A DNA stretch of 64,000 nt from Agaricus subrufescens (GCA_029945375.1 CM057061.1:1426001-1490000), one strand, 5' to 3'; numbered from the stretch's first letter, positions 1 through 12,321 are shown. Numbers and translations are program-made. Notes: generated by a model not told the origin, from the sequence alone.

Positions 1-29
1 GTAGTTGTAATCCATTTCAACATGAGAAG

Positions 30-976
30 GCAGCTCTATGGGATGTAATGGTGTATTTTAGTGTTGATGTAATGATATTCAGAACTAGTCGGTTTAGTTT
101 TGTCTTGTTCTGCTTTATATTTTCAAGGTACATCTATCCCATGGCCAGTAAAAAAGCTTCATCCGACTCATCGGTATGCTTTCCATAGGCTATTCGCCCT
201 TGGCGTAATCTTCAATATGTCGACGGGCAGAGGTCAGTCAATTGACACCAAACAAATTTTCTTATGTGCTTATTCTCTCATTTCTTGTTTTAAAAAGCGA
301 TTTACATTGTATCAGGATGCTTTTTTATCCTCTCTCAGATCACCTCATCCTACCTTTTCCTTCAGCGAGTAATTGCTGTTTACCATCGAAGTAGTAAATG
401 GGTGAAATGGGCTTTCTCGATCTTCTGGGTTATCGCTTGTTTATCCGACATCGCTATTGCCATCGGAGGACATCCAACTGACATCCCTGGAACACACCTA
501 GCCAAAGATTCTGGAATTGCGCCTTGGGTTGCAACGACTCCTTGGTGTGGTCTTGTATATGATAGCGTGATCATGTTGGCAATCACATACGAGATCTGGT
601 CAACTCATAAAACAATATTGGGAGATCAGAATTTGCCCTGGTATCAGCTCATGTTGGGGAGGACACTCCCTGCACTCTCACGAATGATTTTCAGGGGAGG
701 TGTGCAGTATTATTTGTGAGTTTTCAAATCGTTCTGGTGTACTGGTATATTACTCAAAGGTTCTCCTATAGGATAGTGGTAACTGCACTTATGGTGACGG
801 CTATCACACTTTTAGTGAAGTCTATCCCAGGAGCATACAAAGTTAGCATGTCGCCTATCCTGATATTTCTCATGTCTTCCATGGCTTCGCGTGTTTATCG
901 AAACGTAAAGTTATTCGACTCTGGTGTCGTGTTTTCGGAGCGTTGGAATGTACGAGAGTCAAGTCATGGTCGGTAG
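30..976 (+). CDS. Agaricomycete multi-pass membrane protein, 5'-truncated by window edge
   Basis: Four exons are visible: 30-127, 189-232, 370-715 and 772-976. The first coding exon lies left of the window, because 30 directly follows a splice acceptor (AAG). The joined product has several hydrophobic stretches, for example the segments before the sequence GGHPTDIPGT and around MVTAITLLV, and ends in the conserved block LMSSMASRVYRN. It is a clear paralog of the gene at 59267-60388, with the same introns and phases, which is why this exon model was chosen. I recognise it only as a lineage-specific agaricomycete membrane family, probably related to DUF6533-type proteins; no biochemical role can be given. 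It looks intact within the window. The neighbour downstream is NLR1 in the same orientation. Confidence 0.72.
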
Positions 977-1489
977 AACAACTGGTGCATATGTAATTGT
1001 ATCTATGGTCTATGTGGGTGTCTGCCCATTACTCGATTAAATTTATACTTGTGCATTTCATTTCAAGTGGTGTGGTACGTGAAGCGAATAGACTCGGACA
1101 TTGGCCATGCGGCACACAAAACCATTGCCATTGATGTATCAATCATTGGCCTTCGCCGTAGTTGTCATGCTAAAATTCTTCCTCGCACTTGTCTTCTAGA
1201 TAAGAATATATGAATCAATTCTTAGAAAACGATTAAGGTTCAGAATGATATAAAATCTTCTCTTATCGAAGTGTATATATGCGAAGGTATCAGGTGAATG
1301 ATACCGCTTCGCTGGTATATATCGGGGAGATCTCCTGTCACAATTTTGTCACAATATGACAGGTGCCGTGACCGTCCAATTTCCTTCCAGGTTTCCTTGA
1401 GAGCGATATTCGCAAGTTGGCCGGTGCTGCGCTCGGGCGCCTTCTCATCTTTCCTGGCCACCATCCAGTTGAACAGCCACATTTAATGA
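977..1489. other. Intergenic region before NLR1
   Basis: About 510 bases without a supported gene. Short open frames here show no family resemblance. It should hold the NLR1 promoter; no clear TATA box was identified. Confidence 0.4.
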
Positions 1490-3825
1490 ATGCCTGAACA
1501 AGCTTCGCGATCATCATCACCATCACCTGCATCGTCAATCCGTCCGGGTAGCAGACGACAGGAACAGCCAGACGCCAGTGAGTCCCGCCTCCCAAAGTTA
1601 ATATGCTGGTGGACTTGCCTGAATTTCAGGTATATTCTCACATGCTCATAATTTTGTCATTTATGGTGGGCAATTCACGACGAATACATATGGAAATGAG
1701 ACCTTGTCAAGCAGAACAGCAGGCGCATGACTTCTCCCTGTATCAAGTAGAGCTGATGCTAACACATGCCGACAGTGTTTGCACTACTGAAGCCATATAC
1801 TTGCCTGGATGCCACAAAAGACGCCAGCGCTCGACATCCGCCACCCCGATGTCACCCCGGAACGCGAGAAAAGATTCAGAGTAGACTCATGCAATGGCTC
1901 ACCAATGAGCATGAGCGGTGGAAGATGCTCTGGGTCCGTGGCTTTGCGGGTACTGGGAAGTCTGCTGTCGCTCAGTCATTTGCCGATTCATGCGACGACA
2001 AGGGGATTTTGGGAGCAACCTACTTTTTCTTCCGCGCTGCTGGAAGAAACAAGCCCACAACTGTTGTGCCTACACTCGTCTACCAGCTCGCTTCCAATGT
2101 CCCAGACTATCGATCTTTGATAGAACGCCGGCTTGCCACGAGCCCAGCTTTACTGGAAAATTCATCGCCGGTTCAATTTCGGAAACTCATTATTGAACCA
2201 TTCACCACCCTCCAACGCGAGTGCCACCGAGATCCAATGGTTATCATCCTGGATGGACTTGATGAGTGCGAAGGAGAGAATGCCCAAAAGGAGATCCTCG
2301 ACATGATCTCCAATGCCATTCACACTTACCCCAATCTTCCGCTACGTTGGCTTATTTTCAGTCGTCCGGAGGCTCATCTGAAGAATGCGTTCACCCGAAA
2401 GTTGGAGTGTGGGCGTGACGAGCTCATGATTGATGCAGAGTGTCGAGAAGATGTAGAAAAATATGTAATGGACGAACTTTTCGAGATCAAGTCCGCATAT
2501 GACGACGTGACACCAGAGGATTGGCCTTCGCAAGCTGAAGTCCAAGAACTTCTCAATGTGATTGATGGCTTGTTTGCCCTGGCATCAACATGTGTTAACT
2601 ATATTGGCGATTGTGAAGAGGCCGACCCTGTTTCCCAGTTTGGTGCCTTAATGGCCTTCATGCGCCATGTGCAGAATGCCGTGTACAGGAATCCACTGGC
2701 GATGCTCGACCTTCTCTACCTACGAATTCTTGAAGACATACCGGCTCTTGTATGGAAGATTACATCACGGATCTTAGGGTCTCTGTCCCTTCTAAACCAA
2801 ATGGGCCCATTCCTTTGGCTTCATTCCGCTCAAGCTCTCAGCAATTTCCTCCGCCTTGACCAGCGTGAATTTTTCAAGGCAGTGCGCGGACTTTCCTCTG
2901 TCTTGCGGATACCCGATCCGAACGACGCTCTACGCTCCCAACTTCAGTTCCATCATGCATCGTTCCACAGCTTTCTCCTCGATCCTCTCCGCTCTGGCCG
3001 GTTCGCTATAATACAGCGACAAACATTGTTGGATATCATACGGTCTGCAATTCACTGGTATGAAGTCGACATTACGAATTTTCACATCAATGACGGTAAG
3101 CATGATTTTAAAAGACGGTCGTAAATATTGACCTTATGATGTTTAGGATGGGCTTTTGATGGGTACCACGAACACGATAGTTTACCTGGCTTGCCCTGGG
3201 CGTCGGATAAGAATCAGTTACTACTCTCTCAATCTATCATAAAGTTTGTTCAGCGCAACATATTTGATCGCTCTTTTCCGCTGAAATTAAGTTCCGATGA
3301 AATCCTCACCCAAACTTCGAACCTTGACTTCAGATATTGGGATGCTCGTAACCTTTTTCACTTTGCTAGAACCTGTCAACTTGTAAGCTCTCATTTTCAC
3401 TTTTGTGGTCTATCGCGCGCTAACATATATCTAGGATCCTTCAAGTTCAATTGTACGTATCGAACCGTCGAATTCTACGGACCACCAGCTACTGCGATAT
3501 TTTAATGTGGTAATAAAAAATGGAGTTGCCAAATCCGCAGCATTCCCTCTTACCCCAGTATGTTCGCGATCTTGGCGTGTGTTAATGTCCTCTGACTCGC
3601 TACTAGTACCGACCCTACTCTGGATGGGTCAGAGATTATTTCCTTATTGGTCATGGTCTCAAGTCGGTCATTGTCTGGACAATAGGATCACCGACTTCAG
3701 GAGTAATGTGGCACTTTTCGCTTCGCTGTGATAAGGAACCCTCTGCCGCGCAAGTAGCGGAATATGAGGAGTATCTTCAAAGCATCCGGTGGGATGAAGA
3801 GCAAGCTGAGCTGGAGATGAGATGA
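1490..3825 (+). CDS. NLR1: NACHT-domain STAND ATPase
   Basis: Six exons: 1490-1577, 1630-1722, 1776-3095, 3147-3382, 3435-3557 and 3607-3825; 692 residues. Exon 1 encodes a Ser/Pro/Arg-rich leader starting MPEQASR. Exon 2 carries the N-terminal motif HAHNFVIYGGQF. Exon 3 (residues about 61-500) is the NACHT and winged-helix-like part: Walker A GFAGTGKS at about 116-123, Walker B VIILDGLDE at about 216-224, and a sensor-like LRWLIFSRPEAHL near 250-262. Exons 4-6 encode the shared C-terminal region (LPGLPWAS, FRYW, YFLIGHG, IVW, WDEE). Intron 2 begins with GC rather than GT (GC-AG). Known role of the family: NTP-driven oligomerising signal switch, often in fungal non-self recognition. The ligand is unknown. 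An in-frame TGA near 1494 belongs to a different frame from the chosen ATG. Confidence 0.85.
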
Positions 3826-4393
3826 GTAGGAAAGGGAAAATGGCTACGTTGCTCACGTTGAGTGCTTCTGTACCGAAACTGAAGTTTTTTCTGTGCCTGA
3901 GCTCATCTGTTCCTAATGTTTCTTTGTGGTATATTACTCTGTCTGTTGATTGATTTCCAACGCATGTACTGTATGCTCCTCGATTACTGGATATCCAAGC
4001 TTAGCCTTCACACCATAGCATTATTAGCAGAAGACTTCATGAATGTGATGCGAGTTCTCAAGAATGTGACACTGTGTGTGTGTGTGTGCGTGTTTGGAAA
4101 GGATGTTCGTACATCACAATGGCAACCACCCTGACTTGTACTATAGCCTTGCACTCTCTCTGCTCTCATTGCACACCGATGCCCGGAATAGCTTTTTCGA
4201 TTTACCGCACTCCCGGTTTCTATGATAAACAAGCTTATGGCACCGTAATAAAGCGGCCTTGCCCACAAATCCTTCCATCACTGATCGGCATTGTAGCCGT
4301 GAAGTGACAGTCTTCGGAATGCCCATAACGCTTAACAGCTTCTATCCACCCACCACTAATCGCTGCGTGTACTTCTGGGAGCAATGACGCCAC
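3826..4393. other. Spacer between NLR1 and NLR2, with (TG)n microsatellite at 4073-4092
   Basis: No supported gene. A short TG dinucleotide run lies at 4073-4092. The 3' end should contain the NLR2 promoter. Confidence 0.5.
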
Positions 4394-6746
4394 ATGTCTC
4401 CTCTAAGAACGGTCGTAGAAGGCGTCGGATTTCAAGACAACGATCTTCACCGGTCCGTCGTGACGAAGATCGAGAGGAAGATGCAAGCAAGTCCTTTGTG
4501 ATTGCCCCTACTCCTCAGCTTACACTTAGAAATAGGTTTTTTTCCCCATGCGCATGACTTTGTCGTCAATGGTGGTCAGTTCACGCTGACTCAAACAAAC
4601 CATTACTTGAATGACAGCATTTTAAACAGAACAGCAGGTGCGCGCTTCTCTGATAGAGCATATAACCACAACCCTAATATAGACTAACAGTGTTCGAGAT
4701 GCTGAAGCCGTATACGTGCCTTGGTGCTACCAAGGACTCAAGCGTTCGACATCCACCACCTAGATGTCACCCTGGAACACGAGAAAGGATTAGGGAGAGA
4801 CTTATGCGGTGGCTCGCCAACGAGTACGATGGATGGAAAATGCTCTGGGTCCGCGGGTTCGCGGGTACCGGCAAATCTGCAGTCGCTCAATCCTTTGCTG
4901 ATTCCTGCGAGGAAAAGGCGGTCCTCGGAGGCACTTATTTCTTCTTTCGCGTCACAGGCATGAACAAGCCTAACACCGTTGTGCCGACACTTGTATACCA
5001 GCTCGCTACCAACGTTCACGAATATCGATCTTTGATAGAACGCAGGCTTGCCGAAAACCCATCATTACTCGAAAATTCTCCACCGGTTCAATTCCGGAAA
5101 CTTATCATTGAACCGTTTGCTGCTCTCCAACGTGAGCGTCCACGAAATCCACTGGCCGTCATCTTGGACGGCCTTGACGAGTGTGAAGGAGAGTACGCTC
5201 AGAGGGAGTTTATAGACATGATCACCGACGCCATCCGCACGAACCCAGATCTTCCTCTGCGTTGGCTTATCTTCAGCCGTCCGGAAGCTCATCTGAAGAA
5301 TGCGTTCTCTAAAAAGGTGGAATGTGGCCGTGAAGAGCTTGTCATTGATGCAGAGTGTCGAGAAAATGTGGAACGATATGTCAGGCATGAAATTATCAAG
5401 GTTAAAGCTGCGTATAACGACGTGACGCCCGTGGACTGGCCTTCACAAGGCGACCTTCAAGAGGTTCTCCGCAAAGTTGACGGGCTGTTTGTTTTGGCCT
5501 CGACGTGTGTCAACTATATTGGGGACCCCGAAGAGGCTGATCCAGCCTCTCAGCTCAATCGCCTGTTGACATTTATGCGCCGCCTGCAAGGTCTCGTGTC
5601 GCGGAATCCTCTAGTGACCCTGGATCTCCTGTATCTTCGAATTCTTGAGTGCTTACCAGCTGCGGTGCTCAAGACTACCAGGCGAATTTTGGCCTGTCTA
5701 TCGCTCCAAACTCATGCTCTTCCAGAACAATGGTTTCGATCGGCTCAAGCGCTCAGCAACTTTCTACGCCTTGATCAGCATACCTTTTACAAGGCATTGC
5801 GCGGGATTCACTCCGTCATGTGGGTACCTGATCCAGAAGACGCTGCTCGGTTCCAACTACAATTTCATCACGCGTCATTCCATGATTTTCTCCTTGATCC
5901 TCTGCGTTCTGGAAAGTTTGTTGTTAACAAGCAAGCCGCGTCGGTAGATACCTTGTTGTCTGCGATCCACTGGTATGAAATCGACGTTCAGCACTTCCAT
6001 ACCAATGGTGGTAAGCATGAGTTGGAAAAAATGCGTGTAAACTGTTTCTGATGTTAACCTGTAGACTGGCATTTTGGTTTTTGTCACGAACATGGTTGCT
6101 TACCTTGCTTGACTTGGGCCTCGGATAGCAATCGACTACTGCTTTCTCGATCTATCATGTATTTCATCCAATCTAATGTATTCAGTGCATCCTTTCCTAC
6201 GCTGTTGGACCGGGATGATGACCTCCTCGCCCTGGCTCTAAACATTAACTTTAGATATTGGCCTGCTCATCACGTTTCTCATTTTGCTAGAATTTGTCAA
6301 CTCGTAAGAGATTGTCACTCATTCTGTCGTCTTCCAGTGCTGATACACATTTAGGACCCTTCAACTTCTATTGTACGCGTAAAACCTACAGAACCCACAG
6401 ACCTTCGGCTACTAGAATATTTCAACCTCTTGACTAAGAATGGAGTTGCTAGACCTGCTACGCTACCTCTCCGATCAGTATGTCCATAAAATTGACTTGT
6501 TGTGCTTCCCTGAACTGTGACTACTAGTATCGATCCTACGTTGGGTGGGCCAGACACTACTTTTTGATTGGACACGGCGTGAAGTCTGTGATTGTGTGGA
6601 AAATGTGGTCTCCGATCTCGCAAATAGCATTTAATTTTTCGCTTCGCTGTGACAGAGAGCCATTAGAGGCAGAGATATTGGGATACGGGAAATTTCTTCA
6701 ACGCCTGCATTGGGATGAAGAGAAAGCTAGGCTCGAGATGGAATAA
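4394..6746 (+). CDS. NLR2: NACHT-domain STAND ATPase
   Basis: Exons: 4394-4490, 4536-4637, 4691-6010, 6065-6303, 6355-6477 and 6528-6746, giving 699 residues. The start at 4394 was chosen because it is the only nearby ATG whose frame passes through the 45-base first intron into exon 2; the ATG at 4384 is out of phase. Exon 2 encodes HAHDFVVNGGQF. The NACHT exon has Walker A GFAGTGKS, Walker B AVILDGLDECEG and LRWLIFSRPEAHL. The C-terminal exons carry the family blocks NFRYW, HYFLIGHG, SVIVW and WDEEKARLEM. All introns are GT-AG. It lies head-to-tail with NLR1. The leader (MSPLRTVVEG...) does not resemble those of the other copies, so exon 1 is the least certain part. Confidence 0.82.
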
Positions 6747-7043
6747 GCAGATGGGCGATGCGTTGAGTGGTTTTGTATCGAGTTTGCTTGAACATGATTG
6801 TGTTATCCTGTTTGATGTATGATTTAATATATGCACAGGAGGGCGGAATAAGGGATAGAACCTGAATTTGGTTCTCATTCGGTATATGCGTGTCTATATA
6901 GTCTTACATTTGTGTCGAAACGTCTCAGTTATGGAAAGCAACTCTCTTACGACCGGACTCTTCCATATTGATGAACACAAGCGCAAGGAAACAATAATGC
7001 AACTGGTAATGGCTGCGATACGTCAGTCTGTCGTATCTCGAGT
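6747..7043. other. Spacer between NLR2 and duplicated unit A
   Basis: About 300 bases; I see no gene. Unit A homology begins near 7044, with a block starting GACGATACGACTTGTG that recurs near 13057 and, more diverged, near 16722. Confidence 0.4.
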
Positions 7044-7079
7044 ACGACGATACGACTTGTGCGAAGGGGTAGGATTGTA

Positions 7080-7375
7080 AAACCATTACGGGAGTAGGTG
7101 CCTGTAGAGCGCTAGCATCCTGGCGAATGCTACAGACTCTGCCTCTTTGGTCTCGGGAGGGATAATGAGTTAGAAGAGAAACCAGAGGCTTCCAGCACGG
7201 GGCCTACTGATCCAAGCATCTAGAAAAATTAGTCCAACGTCTCAGATGACGGACCTCACCTGGGTGTCGCTCCTGGCCCTCTTCAGATTCATAGTCGCAT
7301 CCTTGTGAAAACCTTCCCTACGAGGATAAAGAAACTGGGATAGATACCCCAGTCAAGGCAACGGCAGCAAAAATG
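7080..7375 (-). pseudogene. 3' remnant of a J-domain protein gene
   Basis: Minus-strand sequence matches the last part of the J-domain gene at 16906-17662, including codons around the membrane segment and the following K/R-rich helix, plus its 3' flank. It carries internal deletions (the region just after the J gene's 3' end is joined directly to sequence near its RREEMRK codons) and has no 5' half. It lies just downstream of the unit A membrane gene. Confidence 0.65.
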
Positions 7376-7637
7376 CTCTTGCTACAGACTTTCACACTTA
7401 TTTGTAGTAGTCAGATTTTCTTGAACCGGCGATACTCCTTGCCTGTCGATTACCTGGAAGGTCTCTCGAGTAGCGTGACCATTATCACCCGTTATACGCA
7501 CAAAGCAATCTGAGGGTGCACGATCGTGCTAGTAGTAGTCAAGATAATAATCGTAATGTACAAAGCCTGCTTTATAAAACGCACACATGCACATAATCGT
7601 ATCCTCTAGGACGATGTCCAAAACGGGATAATAAGCT

Positions 7638-9712
7638 CTACTGTATGGTAGCACAGAGTTTACTTTTCTCCTCATCTTGGCCCTGTCTCTCAGAAAAATC
7701 GCTGGCTTGTAAGTCACCATAACCGTCATTGAAAAGATGCTCCCGTAACACGGCAACAGTCCTCTCTTGTTCTTCTGCAGAAAGCGTATATGCACCATCT
7801 ACGAGTGTCACCCGGCGCTGAAAACAGTGGACTAGACCATATATCGACAGTGGTTTGATACCTGTAGCGGAAATCAGCAACTATAAAACCGCACAAAATC
7901 AAAATAAAACAGGATACATAAACGTTTCTTACCGCAGAGGACCAAGAGTATATTGCATCCAAATACCGCTGCGAAAGTACCATTGATAAAAGTCCAGAAT
8001 CCTCCAAGTAAGCCAAAACCGTTGATTATTGAACTATCAGCCTTGTCGTCATGACTGAGAATCAGACCTTGTGTAGCGTATGACGCCCCATTATATGTCA
8101 ACCGTAGTGTCGCTGTGGTGTCGTCCGAGTCGGAATTCACAGATTCATCATCTCGAATAAGAGCCTGGACGTTGGCAATCAGCAGGTTCTGAAACTGCCT
8201 CACCAATAGATTAGCAAACGAGCTGCACAAGTTCTCGAGGAAAGAAGAAAGATAGCTACGTACTTTAGGTATCCCAACTATAAAGTCCCATGTATTTGCC
8301 CAAATTCGTCGAGACGAATAAAAGGTTGTTCCAAAGAGGTGAAATCCTGGATATAATTGCATTGGTGGAGTGACAGTATATTCTATTATTTCATAATCCG
8401 TTTGGTTATCTGCTGGAGCACCGGTGTCGAAGACCAGATATACACCGGTCTTCAGTGATAATCTGGGGTACTGTTTCAAGGCTTGTGTGTAGTCGATGGC
8501 AATGGTGAGGATTTTTGGGGAATCGTAAGCGAGAGGGGAAAGTACGCGACAATCAACTTGATAGTTTCCGTCAATCCTCTGACATGTAGCTATGTGGAAG
8601 ATCCACTTTCCACTCAGTTTTCAATTATCAGGAAGTAATTATGGCGTACCATGTTGTGATTCAGGTTCCCATTTTATGTCCACATCAAAGAGACCTGAAG
8701 GCAACGTTTCCGATTCGGAGAAGTTCTCGAATATTTCAAATATCTAGGTGGTAAATAATGCATCAAAGGACAAATACGACAAAGTTTAGGCTTACTGGGA
8801 CCACACGCATCGTCACATTCCCCGCAATACTATCGTTATCATCATAGTCGAACACCGACGTATGAATGTATCCATCCAGTAGCATAGGTCTGAAGATTAA
8901 AACCGCAAATCCAAGTAATATCATGAAAAAAAGGCACAGAATAGATATCACCCCTCTTGGGATCCTAACAAACATCCGATCTACGCTGAAAATGCGCAAG
9001 GTCAAATCATGCTAAACCTCTCGAAGAACAGTGACACAAACCCAAATCTCTTTTTGAAGGTATTTGCTCCCAATAAGAGTGACCATCGTCCAATTTCCGA
9101 TTTCCTCAAATCTTCATGATTTTCCGTAAAATCATATGTTGACACGATTGTTTGATACCTTGCAACGTGAAGGTCCCAAATCATGAAAACAAGGGAAAAG
9201 CCAGTAGATAACCAGAAGATCACAAATATGGGAACGACTGTCGCGAACGCCGGCAGCTCGAGCTCGGTGACCCACAGCAGTGTGATTTCCGTAATAACGT
9301 ATCCCGTAACTGGAATATATAGAAAACCAAGGCGTTAGTGGACATTTCTGTTGACATGCCTTTGGAACTCACCAAATATGCACTCGGCGGTAGAGTATAT
9401 GAGATCGGACCTGACCGACCAAATCTCTCTAGGCCAGAGTCTATAGTATAATGAGTTCATTGGGGGGAGCGTATACCTTAGGATACTAGCTCACCTAAGA
9501 GTGTGATGCAACGAAACCGAAATAGACGCTATAGTAAGTCCCAGAAATACGCTCCCCGTCATACGAAAAATAATCATATCGAGATATGAGGCAAAGAGAA
9601 GTTCCGAGACAAACACTACATTTATGACTAGGCATAATATGTTGCTGATAATGATTGTGCGTAATACGGTTTTTCGCACCGACAGAGGCACAGTATATGG
9701 GGTCTTACCCAT
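7638..9712 (-). CDS. Multi-pass membrane protein, agaricomycete family of unknown function (unit A copy)
   Basis: Seven exons on the minus strand: 9495-9712, 9373-9440, 9042-9309, 8796-8985, 8650-8743, 7933-8589 and 7638-7861; they sum to 1719 bases, 572 residues. The protein has hydrophobic segments near the N-terminus (NILCLVINVVFVSELLF), in exon 3 (FVIFWLSTGFSLVFMI), in exon 4 (VISILCLFFMILLGFAVLIF) and near the C-terminus (GLLGGFWTFINGTFAAVFG). The last is followed by PLSIYGLVHCFQR, a motif I recognise from many unnamed agaricomycete proteins. The soluble middle part lies between the third and last membrane segments. The paralog at 13523-15566 has the same exons, which fixes the splice sites. 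No enzymatic motif was seen. Function unknown. Confidence 0.75.
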
Positions 9713-9817
9713 TAGGGAGTAGCTTAGTTGTGGATAAGAGCAGAACAAGGATGAGAGAAGTGAGGGAAGAAGGGGTCTAGCTAATGGTAGAAGCGTAAGG
9801 AGGTCATTTAATAGTGG

Positions 9818-10312
9818 TTGGGGACAGTTCAGGTTCATCATGCTAGGCCGAGTTCTTCACACAGTCAGGCCATTCAAAAGATGCGCACCCAGCAGGCACG
9901 ACTGTGGTGTTTCATTATCAAACATTCATTGTCCAATTCGTCGATCAATCACTTATCACTCCTCATCTATGTGGTCCCGAGTAAAGGACGACTTCGTATG
10001 CAGCACGCTGTAGCCGCCCAGGTAAACGTTACACTAACAAATGGAACTCATGTCACCGTATGGAATGCAGTTCATATCACAAGGTTATACAAATCTGTGA
10101 GTTTGAGGACAGAGGTGCTAAACTTAGTGGGAATGTGCAGTTCTGATCGCGGACTTGTATATGACGGCAAACGTGAGTACATAGATATGAATGTTGAGTT
10201 CAGTGGGAATGCGCAGTTCAAATCAAAGATGTATTGTGTACAATCCGGTGAGTGTGAAGACGGAGCTACAAGCGTCAAACTTAGTGGCAACGCGCAGAAG
10301 TTGAGTCGCTAG
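9818..10312 (+). CDS. Hypothetical ORF with repeated SGNAQ-type motif (unit A)
   Basis: An open frame of 164 codons, divergent from the membrane gene. Its C-terminal half holds three imperfect copies of a motif close to [VLK]-[EK]-[FL]-S-G-N-[AV]-Q (near 10121-10143, 10202-10220 and 10280-10299), separated by acidic and Cys-containing linkers (GECEDG). No known domain was recognised. The unit B counterpart is interrupted by an insertion, so coding status is doubtful; the ORF may instead be a chance frame over a small DNA repeat. Confidence 0.3.
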   Translation: MGTVQVHHARPSSSHSQAIQKMRTQQARLWCFIIKHSLSNSSINHLSLLIYVVPSKGRLRMQHAVAAQVNVTLTNGTHVTVWNAVHITRLYKSVSLRTEVLNLVGMCSSDRGLVYDGKREYIDMNVEFSGNAQFKSKMYCVQSGECEDGATSVKLSGNAQKLSR

Positions 10313-11603
10313 ACAATGATCCTCTACTTACAATGTAGACGTTTCTATATCTAAAGGAGCATATTCAACATACAAACTGAAGCCGAGTCATTTGGTTGAA
10401 CGAACTCTGAAATAATAACATAGTGTATGGTGAGAATGTACCATTCTTGGGAGCGAACCTGAGGCTCCGATGCGCATGAGGTTCTTAGGCGCGTGGTGGT
10501 TCTTAGGTGCATGGTGGTTGCGTGTTTAAGCGGTGATTTCACGAGTTTTTGGCGGTTGGAATTGATGACTTGGAGCAGGATAATATATTCAGCACCACGG
10601 GTGCTCAATCTGCCGTCTCTTCACCATTTTCTTTCCCATTGAAGCGCCTGATCAACGTCATACTTGTCACTCTGTCAAGTTTGGATGAAAACATACCAGC
10701 GTTTGTTTTGTATCTGTCTATGTTGGTAAGTATCGCCAATATGTCTTTACGGACACATCAGAGCTCTAAACGTTGACTACTGAAAGTTGAGCAAATTGAT
10801 TAAGTACCTTGAGACTAAAGCAAGTTGAACGAAATTTAAAAAATTCATCCATGATTGATGTTTTGACAGTCTGAGTCTAGGCATAAAGAAAGCGCCATGA
10901 GTTGTTTATTGAAACCGATGGATAATGAGTGAAACTGGATGACCTGCCGCGGAGCTAGATTTCTAGCGCAGGGTTAGCCCCCCCCTGTTTTCTAAATTTA
11001 ACCATCACGTGTAAGATCTAGCGCTCTCGGGAGTGGCGTGGAAAGCAATATTCACTGCTACCCTACCTTCGGCAAATATTATTTACGGACAAAGGATGCT
11101 AGTTTGGAATGCAATGGATAGATCATCCGTGTATTTTGGTAAAAATTTAGTGAAAGTCGCCACCACACAAACAACGAGACTCAAAAACTGAATAGATACG
11201 AATGTCTCTATTCAGGGAAAAAGGAAAGAGATACTAAAGCTACTATACTTGTCGCCCTCACTGCGACTTAAGCTTAATAACTATTGACATTTTTGTGCAA
11301 CTTTCTATCATTTGACTGCATTCGCACCTGCGGTTTATGTGAATGGTCGGAGGCCGGAACTCATCAAGGTTTACATCGTCTCTAAATGCTGCGGCGGGTC
11401 ATCCATTAGTCCTTGACATGAATCACAACCAACACATCCGGTCTCTTTATGAAGAGCAACCCTGTCACGATCATACTATTCTATAACACAGGCGCTGGTA
11501 ATTACTGCGATGCGCCAATCAATCGCATCTTGAGCGCGCTGATACATTCGAGCACGAGGCCTTCTGATCCAAGCAGCTAGAAGAATGAGCCGAGCGTCTG
11601 TAA
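10313..11603. other. Gene-poor stretch of unit A
   Basis: About 1.3 kb without a supported gene. The distal part (about 11400-11590) repeats in unit B at about 16590-16880 and is 3' flank of the J-domain gene. A run of seven or more C residues lies near 10979. Confidence 0.5.
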
Positions 11604-12321
11604 TTATTCGTCTACAGCCGGTCCATTCGTCTTCATATCCCTGGCTCTCTTCCTCATTTCCTCGCGCCTCAGATGACCAACCTCCTGGGCATCACTCCTT
11701 GCCCTTTTCAAATTCATAGCGGCATCCTTATGTAAACCTTCCATACGGGAGGGGATGATGAAGAAACTGGTATAAATACCCGCAGTCAAGGCAACGACCA
11801 TTAAACGCTCTCTAGGGCCTCTGGACGCACGATCAAACTCTTCTTCTTCATGTCGACGAGCTTCGACTTCGTATTCATCTCGTTTGCACTTTGAGTATTC
11901 GGTATAGAGGGATGCTCGGCGTCTGCGGTTGAGTTCGGCTATGTATGGGTCGAAGCCGGGGCCGTGGCCGTACCAGTTTGGGGGATGAGGGAGGTTGGGG
12001 GGAGGCGGAGGGAGTTGTAGGCTGAGAGGATGGATTGGAATTGGGAGTTTCGGATGGCGTGGGAGGGAGTGTGAGAGCGGGCGAAGGGGGAGTCTGGGTG
12101 GTGGTAGCGCACAAGATCGTAGTCTATGTTCTGTGGTTAGTACAGTAGAGATAAAGATGCATGGGAGTGGGGACAGACAGCGAGATTTGATCTGTGAGTT
12201 GGATGCGCTGATGGGGAGGTGGAAGATCTCAAAGGGGGTGGGATGGCGGTGTTTGGGGAACAGAAACGGGTGCTGGCTGGCGTCGGCGCTGCTGGACGAG
12301 CGATGGAAATGCGTGAGGCAT
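11604..12321 (-). pseudogene. J-domain protein gene copy 1, broken
   Basis: Homologous to the intact copy at 16906-17662, with the same intron (exon 2 ends at 12123, exon 1 starts at 12179). Three defects relative to that copy: the region between the matching ATG (12321) and the J-domain has lost 32 bases, so this ATG is out of frame with the domain and no other in-frame ATG precedes it; a 7-base deletion in exon 2 near 12000 shifts the frame between the HPD part and the C-terminal half; and 12 bases are missing from the membrane segment. The HPD-containing stretch and the C-terminal half remain recognisable. A long open frame (11604-12389) runs through by switching frames and starts with GTG, so it is not a good gene model. 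Confidence 0.72.

Noticed and set aside
4073..4092. (TG)n tract as a regulatory or Z-DNA element
   Set aside because: An ordinary short microsatellite with no further support.
8231..8271. Putative extra intron (GTACGT...TGCAG) in the unit A membrane gene
   Set aside because: Removing 41 bases would shift the frame in both paralogs, whereas reading through keeps it open and conserved.
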